Part shown: one piece after another, positions 1-7,376 of the stretch
Layout of the letters: the number at the start of each line of letters is the position of its first letter
How positions within the stretch are numbered: position 1 is the first letter of the stretch
From: Streptomyces sp. TLI_053
Lineage (GTDB): Bacteria; Actinomycetota; Actinomycetes; Streptomycetales; Streptomycetaceae
Assembly: GCF_900105395.1 (NCBI RefSeq)
Contig: NZ_LT629775.1
Coordinates: forward strand, 5,478,001 to 5,542,000
Direction of reading: 5' to 3'
Length of the DNA: 64,000 bases
Notes under the pieces: generated by a model
What the model was told of the DNA's origin: nothing
The model's input: only the letters and a program-made list of their open reading frames with translations
Database searches by the model: none
Position numbers and translations under genes: made by a program

Positions 1-334
1 ACAGCTGGACCAGGGTGTTCAGGAGGAGCAGTCCGCCCGCCGCCGGGAGCGCGGCCTGCCAGGGGTGCTCGTTCGCCCACGCGGCCAGCCGCCGGTCGGT
101 GGTGTCGCGGCGCAGCCGGCCGCCCACCGTGCCGACCAGGAAGAAGAAGAACAGGGCGACGCCGGCCGGACCGGCCAGCATGCTCGACGACCAGTCCCCG
201 TCGATCAGATCGATCACCAGGTCCGTCGCCCCCACCAGTGCACCGACCCCCGCGGCCGTCCGCCACGGGCCCAAGGTCGCCGCGGCGACGGCGACCTGCC
301 GGTTCTCACGTCGGGACATCTCTCCGTGTGCCAT
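1..334 (-). CDS. Small membrane protein, C-terminus cut by window edge
   Basis: The minus strand is open from the window edge to an ATG at 334, with a second in-frame ATG at 319. The visible ~111 residues start with a short polar segment (MSRRENRQ from the second ATG). Three hydrophobic stretches follow: around GVGALVGATDLVIDLI, around VALFFFFLVGTVGG, and GGLLLLNTLVQL at the edge. Between the second and third is a charged loop with RRDTTDRR. It looks like a small integral membrane protein; I do not recognise the family. Start choice is uncertain because the purine-rich GGAGG and GGAGAG stretches lie too close to, or too far from, either ATG. It is divergent from proC. Confidence 0.6.
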   Translation of the reverse strand, partial: MAHGEMSRRENRQVAVAAATLGPWRTAAGVGALVGATDLVIDLIDGDWSSSMLAGPAGVALFFFFLVGTVGGRLRRDTTDRRLAAWANEHPWQAALPAAGGLLLLNTLVQL

Positions 335-573
335 GCCTCCACGGTGCGCCCGCGCCCACCGCCGGGCCATAGGGGAGAACCCCGAGATTCGCCCTAGGGG
401 GTGTCCGCGGTGCTCGCGTCACGGCCCCGGCGGCCCCGGCGGGACCCGGCGGACACCCTCCGGGGGTGCCACCGCGCGGGGTGCCCGCAGAGTGGACGGT
501 GCCGCCCGGGGGCCGGGCGCGGTGCGAGGATGGCCGGGGCAGTGGGACCCGGGACCGTAGGCAAGGAGCGGCC

Positions 574-1401
574 ATGACCAGCAGCGCGGCACACGGACAG
601 AAGATCGCCTTCCTCGGCACGGGCAAGATCGGGGAGGCCCTGCTCTCCGGTCTGCTGCGGGCCGGCAAGGACCCGGCGGACGTCCTGGTGACGGCCCGCC
701 GGCCCGAGCGGGCCGCCGAGCTGGCCGCCAGGTACGGGGTCGGCGCGGTGGGCAACGCCGAGGCCGCCAAGCTCGCGGACACCCTGATCCTCGCGGTGAA
801 GCCGCAGGACATGGGCACCCTGCTGGACGAGCTGGCGCCGCACATCGCCCCCGACCGGCTGGTGATCTCGGCCGCGGCCGGCATCCCCACCGCCTGGTTC
901 GAGGCCAGGCTGGCGCCCGGCACCCCGGTGGTCCGGGTGATGCCGAACACGCCCGTCCTGGTGGACGAGGGCATGAGCGTCATCTCCGGCGGGTCGCACG
1001 CCGCCGAGGCGCACCTGGAGCGGGCGGAGGAGATCTTCCGCTCGGTCGGCAAGGCGCTGCGGCTGCCGGAGTCCCAGCAGGACGCGGCGACCGCCCTCTC
1101 CGGCTCCGGCCCGGCGTACTTCTACTTCCTGGTCGAGGCGATGACCGACGCGGGCATCCTGCTCGGGCTGCCCCGGCAGGTCGCGCACGACCTGATCGTG
1201 CAGTCGGCGATCGGCGCCTCGGTGATGCTGCGGGACTCCGGGGAGCACCCGGTGAAGCTGCGCGAGGCGGTCACCTCGCCGGCCGGCACCACCATCTCGG
1301 CCATTCGCGAGCTGGAGAACCACGGGGTGCGGGCGGCCCTGCTGAGCGCCCTGGAGGCGGCCCGGGACCGCTCCCGGGAGCTGGCCTCCGGCGGCAGGTA
1401 G
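574..1401 (+). CDS. proC: Pyrroline-5-carboxylate reductase
   Basis: Catalyses the last step of proline synthesis, NAD(P)H-dependent reduction of 1-pyrroline-5-carboxylate, in the cytoplasm. The 275-residue product has the usual length. An N-terminal Rossmann fold shows FLGTGKIGEA near residues 13-22. The C-terminal dimerisation domain carries the family signature around TSPAGTTISA (near residue 233) and SGSGPAYFY before it. The ATG at 574 was chosen because AAGGAG (563-568) lies five bases upstream. Longer in-frame extensions lack a ribosome site and are low-complexity. A HAD hydrolase follows 22 bp downstream on the same strand and may be co-transcribed. Confidence 0.95.
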   Translation: MTSSAAHGQKIAFLGTGKIGEALLSGLLRAGKDPADVLVTARRPERAAELAARYGVGAVGNAEAAKLADTLILAVKPQDMGTLLDELAPHIAPDRLVISAAAGIPTAWFEARLAPGTPVVRVMPNTPVLVDEGMSVISGGSHAAEAHLERAEEIFRSVGKALRLPESQQDAATALSGSGPAYFYFLVEAMTDAGILLGLPRQVAHDLIVQSAIGASVMLRDSGEHPVKLREAVTSPAGTTISAIRELENHGVRAALLSALEAARDRSRELASGGR

Positions 1402-1423
1402 GCCGCCCAGTAGGCTCGGCCGC

Positions 1424-2080
1424 ATGGCCTACGACCTGGTGATCTTCGACAACGACGGTGTGCTGGTGGACAGCGAGCCGCTCTCCAACCGGCTGCTCGC
1501 CGAGTACCTCACCGAACTCGGCTACCCGACCACGATCGAGGACTCCTACCGGGACTTCATGGGCACCGCGGCCCACCGGATCCACGACGTGATCGCCGAG
1601 CGCCACGACGGCGCGAGGCTCCCGGAGGGCTTCGACGAGCGGTTCCACGCCCGGGTGTTCGCCGCGTTCGGGGCCGAACTCACCGCTGTGCGGGGCGCGG
1701 AGGCGCTGCTGAAGGAGCTCGGGCGGAGCTCCGTGCCGTTCTGCCTGGCCTCCTCGGCGCACCACGAGTGGATCCGCACCGCCCTGGACGTCACCGGTCT
1801 GCGCGGGTGGTTCCCCGAGGAGCGGATCTTCAGCGCGCAGGACGTCGGTGTCGGCAAGCCGGCGCCCGACCTCTTCCTGCACGCCGCCCGCACCCTCGGC
1901 GTCGACCCGGCCCGCTGCCTGGTGCTGGAGGACAGCGTCAACGGTGTGCTGGCCGCCCGGGCCGCCGGGATGGACGTGTACGGCTACACCGCCCTCACCG
2001 ACCCGGCGAGGCTGACGGCGGCGGGCGCCACCGGTCTGATCGGGGACCTCGCCGAGGCCGCCGCGCTGCTCGACCGGTAG
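1424..2080 (+). CDS. HAD-superfamily phosphatase (beta-phosphoglucomutase-like)
   Basis: A 218-residue haloacid-dehalogenase hydrolase of the PGMB/GPH-like subfamily with an inserted helical cap. Motif I is FDNDGVLVDSEP (Asp9 nucleophile, Asp11 acid/base). Motif II is LASSA near residue 107, motif III is the Lys of GVGKPAPD, and motif IV is LVLEDSVNG. The DSEP after motif I and the GKPAPD stretch are typical of sugar-phosphate or short-chain phosphatases and mutases, but the substrate cannot be read from the sequence. It follows proC by 22 bp and ends before a strong bidirectional hairpin. Confidence 0.88.
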   Translation: MAYDLVIFDNDGVLVDSEPLSNRLLAEYLTELGYPTTIEDSYRDFMGTAAHRIHDVIAERHDGARLPEGFDERFHARVFAAFGAELTAVRGAEALLKELGRSSVPFCLASSAHHEWIRTALDVTGLRGWFPEERIFSAQDVGVGKPAPDLFLHAARTLGVDPARCLVLEDSVNGVLAARAAGMDVYGYTALTDPARLTAAGATGLIGDLAEAAALLDR

Positions 2081-2097
2081 CGCTCCGGGACCGCCCG

Positions 2098-2129
2098 GGG
2101 GTGGGGCACCGGCGCCGGTGCCCCACCCC
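2098..2129. terminator. Perfect 32-nt palindrome, bidirectional terminator
   Basis: Two 16-bp arms pair perfectly about a centre at 2113/2114. It lies between the convergent stops of the HAD gene (2080) and the peptidoglycan-binding gene (2147). There is no U-tract, as is common for terminators in these genomes. Confidence 0.7.
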
Positions 2130-2146
2130 GTTCTCATGGTGAGCGA

Positions 2147-2509
2147 TCAGCAGGCGTAGTTCGGCTGGACGTTCCAGTAGTCCAGCTTCGACCAGGTCTG
2201 CGGACCGACCTCGCCGTCCTGCTGGATGTGCACACAGTTCTGGAAGTACAGGACGGCGTTGCGGGTGGCCTGGCCGAACACGCCGTCGGCGATCAGCTTG
2301 TAGCCGCGGTCCGGGTGGATGGAGCGGTTGAGCTCGCACTGCAGCTCGCGCACCGCGTCACCGGTGGCACCGGCCTTCAGCAGCGGCTCGGCGGTGCTCC
2401 ACTCGGAGCAGGGCTGGCCGCTGCTCGCGGCGGAGGCGGTGGTGGCGGTGGAGACGCCGCCGGCGAACACGAGGCCGGCGACGGCCAGGCCGGTGATGAT
2501 CCTGCGCAT
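2147..2509 (-). CDS. Secreted peptidoglycan-binding domain protein
   Basis: A 120-residue exported protein. It has a signal peptide (MRRIITG, then a hydrophobic core to about residue 22, ATTASAAS cleavage region) followed by one PG_binding_1-type domain. That domain is recognisable from LLKAGATGDAVRELQCEL, the DGVFGQATRNAVLYFQ helix and GEVGPQTWSKL. Four cysteines (in GQPC, LQC, QNC and the C-terminal YAC) could form two disulfides. No catalytic domain is attached, so it probably only binds the cell wall. ATG 2509 was chosen for the GGGAGGG ribosome site just upstream and the start of the signal peptide. Confidence 0.85.
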   Translation of the reverse strand: MRRIITGLAVAGLVFAGGVSTATTASAASSGQPCSEWSTAEPLLKAGATGDAVRELQCELNRSIHPDRGYKLIADGVFGQATRNAVLYFQNCVHIQQDGEVGPQTWSKLDYWNVQPNYAC

Positions 2510-2812
2510 GGGGTTCCCTCCCTGTGAACGCGTGCCGGGGCCGGCACACGGTCGGTGCGTCCGGCGCGGTGCCGGACTGGCGACGACTCTGCTCGTCCGG
2601 GGGCCGACGACCAAGGTCCGGAACGTCCCGAGCCGTCCCCACCCCGTCCCGGGACGGCTGTGGGACGGCTGTGGGACGGCGCCGGCGGCGACGCCGCAGG
2701 TGGGTCCGGGGCCGCCGATCGGCCGTCCCGCGCGCACACCCCCTCCCGCGAACGCCCGTCAGCGCCTACGCTCTCGCCACCGACCGCCGTACCGGCCAGT
2801 AGTGAGGTGGAT
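2510..2812. other. Divergent intergenic region with 11-bp tandem repeats
   Basis: No gene is supported here. The stretch separates the secreted protein (minus) from the MFS gene (plus). It holds GGGACGGCTGT twice in tandem (2651-2661, 2662-2672) plus a partial third copy (2673-2680). The first copy overlaps the palindrome CCGTCCCGGGACGG (2645-2658). It may be a regulator binding array, but nothing else supports that. Confidence 0.5.
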
Positions 2813-4116
2813 GTGCCTACCGAGAGTGCCTACCGTTCCGGGAGCGACGCGGGGGACGGGAGCGCGGGGGCGGGAGCGTCCCGGTCACGCCGCGGCTCCG
2901 GGCCGGCCGGGCCGCACTGGCCGCGAGCTTCCTCCTCCAGGGCGTCACCTTCGCCCTGCTGGTCACCTGCATCCCGGAGATCCAGGACCGCTACGGGCTG
3001 AGCGACTCGCTGCTGCCGCTGTTCCTGGCCGCGGTGCCGGTACTGGCCGGGGTGGGGTCGATCGCCTCCGAGCGGCTGGTGCGCCGGACCAGCGCGCGGG
3101 CCGTGCTGCGGGTGGTCCAGCCGGCGGTCTGCGCCACCCTGGCCGCCGCCGGTCTGGGCGAGGAGCTCTGGCAACTGGCCCTGGCCCTGGGTGCGTTCGG
3201 TCTGCTGGTCGGCGCGTTGGACGCGAGTATGAACATGCTCGGGGTCGGGCTCCAGCACCGCTACGGGCGCTCGGTGATGCTGGGCTTCCATGCCGCGTTC
3301 AGCCTCGGCGGCATCGTCGGCGCGGCCGTCGCGGGTCTCGGCGCGCACTTCGGGCTCGGCCTGCCGGTGCTGTTCGGGGCGGCGGCCGGGGTGGTCGCCC
3401 CGCTCGCGCTGCTGGCCGGGCGCCGGTTCGCCGGACCGGCCGAACTCGGCGACGCGGTGCGGGAGGCCGCCGCGGCCGCGGCCCGGTCGATCCCCTGGCG
3501 GCCGCTGCTGCCGCTCTGCCTGGTGATGGCCTTCGCCTACATCGCCGACGCCTCGGTCTCCAACTACAGCGTCAAGTACCTGACCGACGGTCTGGGCAGC
3601 CCCGAGGACGTCGCCAAGCTCTCGTACCTCGGCTACATGGTCGCGATGCTGCTGGGCCGGGCGCTCGGCGACCGCGCGGTGCAGCGCTGGGGTGCCGTCC
3701 CGGTGGTGCGGTCCGGAGCCGCGCTGTCCGCGCTCGGCTTCGCGCTGGCCGCCGCCGCGCCCGCCGCCTGGGCCGGGATCGCCGGGTTCACCGTGCTGGG
3801 GCTGGGGATCTGCGCGATCATCCCGCAGGTGTTCGCGGCCGGCGGGCGGCTGTTCCCGGCCGAGTCGGATGCCGCGGTGGCCCGGCTCAATCTGTTCAAC
3901 TACGTCGGGTTCCTGGTGGGTTCGCCGCTGGTGGGGGCACTCGCGGACGCGAGTTCGTACCGCTGGGCACTGCTGGCGCCGATGCTGCTGGTGCTGGCGG
4001 TGCTGCCGCTGGCGGACCGCTTCGCCCCGGCGGCGTCGTCCCCGGCGCCCGCCGGTCCGTCCGCCGGTCCGGCCGCCGGTCCGGCCGTTCGGGACGCCGT
4101 CCGGGGCACGCCGTAG
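2813..4116 (+). CDS. MFS transporter with apparent N-terminal frameshift
   Basis: Encodes a major facilitator superfamily permease with about twelve hydrophobic segments, resembling fucose-permease-like/efflux MFS proteins. The downstream frame is open from after stops at 2800-2805 to 4116, but it has no ATG, GTG or TTG before GTG 3034. That start would remove the first membrane segment (ASFLLQGVTFALLVTCIP, encoded in the same frame from about 2923). The only good start, GTG 2813 after GAGGTGG, is in a different frame and gives a polar leader (VPTESAYRSGSDAGDG). Joining the two needs a one-base deletion or equivalent, most likely in the G-runs at about 2850-2875. This is either a sequencing error or a real inactivating or programmed shift. 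The C-terminus is Pro/Ala/Gly-rich. Confidence 0.7.
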
Positions 4117-4147
4117 GGCGCGCCGCCGGGGGGAGCGGGGGCCGGAC

Positions 4148-4633
4148 TCAGGGCGTCGCCTCCCTGATCTCCGTCAGTGACTCGTCCAGGATCGCCTTCG
4201 CGCGGCTGAACCAGTCGGTGAGCACGGCGATCTCGGCCGGGGTGTAGTCGGCGAAGAGGCCGTTGATCCGTCCGTAGAACGGTCCGTAGACCTCCATGAT
4301 CCGGTCCTGCGCGGCCGCCTCCAGCACCACCCGCACCCGGCGCCGGTCGCCCGGATCGGCCTCGCGCCGGGCGTACCCGGCCTTCTCCAGCCGGTTGATC
4401 ACGCCGGTGACCGCACCGGTGGTCAGCTGCGCGCGCTCGGCGAGGTCGCCCGCGGCGAGGGCCTCGCCGGCCGTCGCCGCCTCGATCAGGAAGCCGATGC
4501 AGGTCAGGTCGGTGACGTTCAGGCCGAGCCGCGCCGCGATGTCCTGCTGGCCGAACTGCGCGAGCGCGATCATCCGGTCCATCGCGTAGAGCGCCTGCTC
4601 GGGCGACGCCTCGGGGCGCGGCTTGCCCTCCAC
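4148..4633 (-). CDS. MarR-family transcriptional regulator
   Basis: A 161-residue winged-helix regulator. The recognition part reads LAERAQLTTGAVTGVINRLEKAGY, followed by the wing READPGDRRRVRVVL, the hallmark DxRxR of MarR proteins. GTG 4633 was chosen because AAGGAG sits seven bases upstream. The farther ATG at 4651 would place that ribosome site inside the gene. It is divergent from a small membrane protein (4740), and two dyads lie between them. Inference: it autoregulates and controls the divergent gene. The ligand is unknown. Confidence 0.88.
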   Translation of the reverse strand: MEGKPRPEASPEQALYAMDRMIALAQFGQQDIAARLGLNVTDLTCIGFLIEAATAGEALAAGDLAERAQLTTGAVTGVINRLEKAGYARREADPGDRRRVRVVLEAAAQDRIMEVYGPFYGRINGLFADYTPAEIAVLTDWFSRAKAILDESLTEIREATP

Positions 4634-4643
4634 GGGAAATCTC

Positions 4644-4677
4644 CTTAGCATCTAAGTTACTTACCTCGTGAGATAAG
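4644..4677. promoter_or_regulatory. Two operator-like dyads between MarR gene and divergent gene
   Basis: CTTAGCATCTAAG (4644-4656) is a perfect 5-bp dyad with a 3-bp spacer. CTTACCTCGTGAGATAAG (4660-4677) is an imperfect 18-bp dyad (7 of 9 pairs). Both begin CTTA, are centred about 18-19 bp apart and are AT-rich against a GC-rich background, as expected for a MarR dimer pair. Confidence 0.6.
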
Positions 4678-4739
4678 ACATCAGTCCGTTCGCGGGCGGG
4701 AGCCCGGGCGGACCCGTCCATCACACCAAACGAGGACAC

Positions 4740-5135
4740 ATGGGCGCACACGCCGATCACGACATGGGCCACACCGTCGCCGGCTGGACCGGCACCGCCG
4801 TCGTCACCCTGGGCTTCGCCGTCGCGGGCGCCGCCTTCGTCGCGGGCTCCGGGCTGGGACTCTGGGCGGGCGCGGCGCTGATCCTGCTGGGGGCCCTCGC
4901 CGCCTGGGCGCTCCACCTGGCCGGCCGGGGCAAGGCCACCGGGCCGCGGCCGCCGGAGCTCCGGCACTGGCGCACCCCCGACCCGGCCGGCCGACACGGC
5001 CACCCCGACTGCCTCGGCTGCCGGCTGGCCGGCCGCCGGTCCGCCCGGGCCACCGGCCCGGCCGCGACCCGCGCCGCCGTCGGCGCGGCCGCGCCCGCCG
5101 CCGCGCCCGCCCCGGGAGCGGGCGCCCGGGTCTGA
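4740..5135 (+). CDS. Small two-helix membrane protein, HGxxPAAW-like
   Basis: A 131-residue protein with a His-rich N-terminus (MGAHADHDMGHTVAGWTG) and two membrane segments (about residues 20-38 and 43-62). A cytoplasmic tail rich in Pro, Ala and Arg follows, containing HPDCLGC. The N-terminal pattern and hairpin topology resemble the actinobacterial HGxxPAAW small membrane family, here with GHTVAGW instead of the usual motif. Function is unknown in the family. It is divergent from the MarR gene and probably controlled by it. Confidence 0.65.
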   Translation: MGAHADHDMGHTVAGWTGTAVVTLGFAVAGAAFVAGSGLGLWAGAALILLGALAAWALHLAGRGKATGPRPPELRHWRTPDPAGRHGHPDCLGCRLAGRRSARATGPAATRAAVGAAAPAAAPAPGAGARV

Positions 5136-5204
5136 CTCCCGTACCGCGGGCGTTCAAGGACCCGTTGCCGGGCCGCACGGCCGCCACCCACTACGGTGGA
5201 GGCC

Positions 5205-6401
5205 ATGCCCGACGCCGAGCGCGACCCCTCCTGCGGCCTGCACCTCTTCTGGGACGAGGCGGTCACCGCCTACGACTTCGGCCCGGGCCACCCCATGGAC
5301 CCCACCCGGCTGTCGCTCACCATGCGCCTGGTCGAGGACCTCGGCCTGGCCGGCGGACCGGGCGTCACCGTCCGCTCCGCGCCGGCCGCGGGCGACTCCA
5401 CCCTCCGCCTGGTGCACACCGCGGAGTACGTCGAGGCGGTCAAGCGCGCCGCCGCCCACCCCGACCGGCAGGATCCGCGGCACGGCCTCGGCACCGACGA
5501 CAACTGGTCCTTCCCCGCCGTCCACTCCGCCTCCGCGCTGATCGCCGGCCAGTCGGTCGCCGCCGCCGAGGCCGTCTGGCGCGGCGAGACCCCGCACGCC
5601 GTCAACTTCGCCGGCGGGCTGCACCACGCGATGCCCGACCGCGCCTCCGGCTTCTGCGTCTACAACGACCCGGCGCTCGCCATCGCCCGGCTGCTCGAAC
5701 TCGGCGCCGAGCGGATCGCCTACGTCGACGTGGACGTCCACCACGGCGACGGCGTCCAGCAGGCGTTCTGGGACGACCCCCGGGTGCTCACCGTCTCGCT
5801 GCACGAGCACCCGGCCACGCTCTTCCCGCAGACCGGCTGGAGCACCGAGACCGGCGGCCCGGGTGCCGAGGGCTCCGCCGCCAATCTCCCGCTGCCGGCC
5901 GGCACCGGGGACGCCGGCTGGCTGCGCGCCTTCCACGCCCTGGTGCCCGAGCTGCTCGCCGCCTTCCGCCCGCAGGTCCTGGTCACCCAGCACGGTGCCG
6001 ACACCCACCTGGAGGACCCGCTCGCCCACCTCGCCGTCACGGTGGACGCCCAGCGGGCCATCGCCGAGGAACTGCACGGGCTGGCGCACGAGCACGCCGA
6101 CGGCCGGTGGATCGCGCTCGGCGGGGGCGGCTACGCGGTCGTCGACGTCGTCCCGAGGGCCTGGACCCACCTGGTGGCCACCGCCGCGGGCCGGCCGGTC
6201 GACCCGGCCACCGAGACCCCGGAGTCCTGGCGCGCCGAGGTCTACCGGCGGACCCGGGGCCCCGCGCCGCTGCGGATGACCGACGGCGCCCGTCCGGTCT
6301 GGCGCGACTTCGACGCGGGATACGATCCGGCCGACCGCCTCGACCAGGCGATCCTGGCCGCCCGCCGGGCCGTCCTGCCGCACCACGGCCTGCTGCCCTG
6401 A
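5205..6401 (+). CDS. acuC: AcuC-type deacetylase (histone deacetylase superfamily)
   Basis: About 398 residues of a class I histone-deacetylase fold. Zinc and catalytic signatures are visible: DVDVHHGDGVQQAFWDD (about residue 173), the upstream HHAMPDRASGFCVYND with the His charge-relay region, TQHGADTHLEDPL (about residue 265) and GGGGYAVVDVVPRAW (about residue 306). Bacterial relatives remove acetyl groups from proteins such as acetyl-CoA synthetase, or from small molecules. ATG 5205 is preferred; an in-frame GTG lies nine bases upstream. The gene is monocistronic by spacing. Confidence 0.9.
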   Translation: MPDAERDPSCGLHLFWDEAVTAYDFGPGHPMDPTRLSLTMRLVEDLGLAGGPGVTVRSAPAAGDSTLRLVHTAEYVEAVKRAAAHPDRQDPRHGLGTDDNWSFPAVHSASALIAGQSVAAAEAVWRGETPHAVNFAGGLHHAMPDRASGFCVYNDPALAIARLLELGAERIAYVDVDVHHGDGVQQAFWDDPRVLTVSLHEHPATLFPQTGWSTETGGPGAEGSAANLPLPAGTGDAGWLRAFHALVPELLAAFRPQVLVTQHGADTHLEDPLAHLAVTVDAQRAIAEELHGLAHEHADGRWIALGGGGYAVVDVVPRAWTHLVATAAGRPVDPATETPESWRAEVYRRTRGPAPLRMTDGARPVWRDFDAGYDPADRLDQAILAARRAVLPHHGLLP

Positions 6402-6644
6402 CCGGATGCCGAAGGCCGCCGTCCGTTTGTGAGGACCTGGTGTCCGGTCGCGTTCCGTGCGCAGGCCGACCGGTACAGATCGCCGATCGACTACGTACTG
6501 CAACCGGCTTATCCCTCACCGTACGAGGACTGGGCTTCTCCCTCTTCCCACTGGTACCACCCATAACTACTCTGGGGATACACGTGTGCCGGTGGAGTCA
6601 CCGGAGGGGAAGCCGGTGCCTTGCACACGGGTAAGGGTCGGGTG

Positions 6645-6860
6645 ATGGTCATGAGTTCCGGCGAACGCCCCTTGCAGGACGTCGTCTTCCTGACCGTGGC
6701 CGAGGTGGCCGCGGTCATGCGGGTCTCCAAGATGACGGTCTACCGGTTGGTGCACAGCGGCGAGCTGCCCGCCATCCGGGTCGGCCGCTCGTTCCGGGTG
6801 CCCCAGCAGGCAGTGCACGAGTACCTCAAGGAGTCCTACGTGCGGCTCGAGAGCGCGTAG
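6645..6860 (+). CDS. Excisionase-family helix-turn-helix protein
   Basis: A 71-residue DNA-binding protein that is almost entirely one MerR/excisionase-type winged HTH: FLTVAEVAAVMRVSKMTVYRL, then HSGELPAIRVGRSFRVPQQA and a short C-terminal helix. Such small proteins are conserved in streptomycetes close to bldN. It is not BldC, whose sequence as I recall it differs substantially. ATG 6645 is supported by AAGGG seven bases upstream; an ATG at 6651 is also possible. The 243 bp upstream contain no gene. Confidence 0.85.
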   Translation: MVMSSGERPLQDVVFLTVAEVAAVMRVSKMTVYRLVHSGELPAIRVGRSFRVPQQAVHEYLKESYVRLESA

Positions 6861-6877
6861 GCAAGGCCGGTCCGGGC

Positions 6878-6900
6878 GGGGTCCACCACCGGTGGGCCCC
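6878..6900 (+). terminator. Hairpin after the HTH gene
   Basis: Ten-base arms (6878-6887 and 6891-6900) pair with one mismatch around a 3-base loop, 18 bases after the stop codon. A C-rich run with several T bases follows. Confidence 0.5.
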
Positions 6901-7050
6901 GTCTCCGTTCGCTCCGGATTCGCCTGCGGTTCGCCTGCTCCCGGGGTGCGATTACGACCCTGGGCGAGTGGACGGTAGGCTGGGCCCTCACGTCAGTCGT
7001 ATGGACTCCGTCTCTCACGGGCGAGAGTCTCAGTGAGCGAGGGTTGTTCC

Positions 7051-7149
7051 GTGGGCTCTGTCATCAAGAAGCGTCGCAAGCGTATGGCCAAGAAGAAGCA
7101 CCGCAAGCTTCTCAAGCGCACGCGCGTTCAGCGTCGCAACAAGAAGTAA
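7051..7149 (+). CDS. Small ribosomal protein bS22 (AURKAIP1/COX24-like)
   Basis: A 32-residue, extremely basic protein starting MGSVIKKRRKRMAKKKHRK and ending RRNKK. It matches the tiny actinobacterial 30S protein bS22, also annotated as AURKAIP1/COX24 domain protein. It sits in the small subunit and contacts rRNA. GTG 7051 has GAGGG seven bases upstream. The codons are strongly biased to AAG and CGT/CGC, as in highly expressed genes. A rho-independent terminator follows. Confidence 0.92.
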   Translation: MGSVIKKRRKRMAKKKHRKLLKRTRVQRRNKK

Positions 7150-7182
7150 GCGCCCCCGGCCGCGCTCGCGCGCCCAGCGCTT

Positions 7183-7229
7183 GGCACCGCCCGTCCTGGC
7201 CCTCCGGCCGGGGCGGGCGGTGCCGTTTT
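7183..7229 (+). terminator. Rho-independent terminator after bS22
   Basis: A stem of about 14 pairs (left arm from 7183, right arm ending 7224; one G-T pair) is followed by TTTT at 7226-7229. It is one of the few hairpins here with a U-tract, fitting a strongly expressed ribosomal gene. Confidence 0.8.
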
Positions 7230-7376
7230 CCGGGCCCGGTCTCCGCGCCCGGCCCGCTCCTTCCTCCGCTCCTTCCCCCGGTCCGGGTGTCACCGGCCCG
7301 GTCGTTTCCCGGCCCGCCGCGGCGGCGCGGTACGGTGCACGCAGGTCTCCCGGGCCGAGGAATGGGGTGCAGCGCT

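Noticed and set aside
6645..6860. BldC as identity of the small HTH protein
   Set aside because: Size and HTH class are similar, but the sequence (FLTVAEVAAVMRVSKMTVYRL) differs from BldC as I recall it; it fits the separate excisionase-type protein found near bldN.
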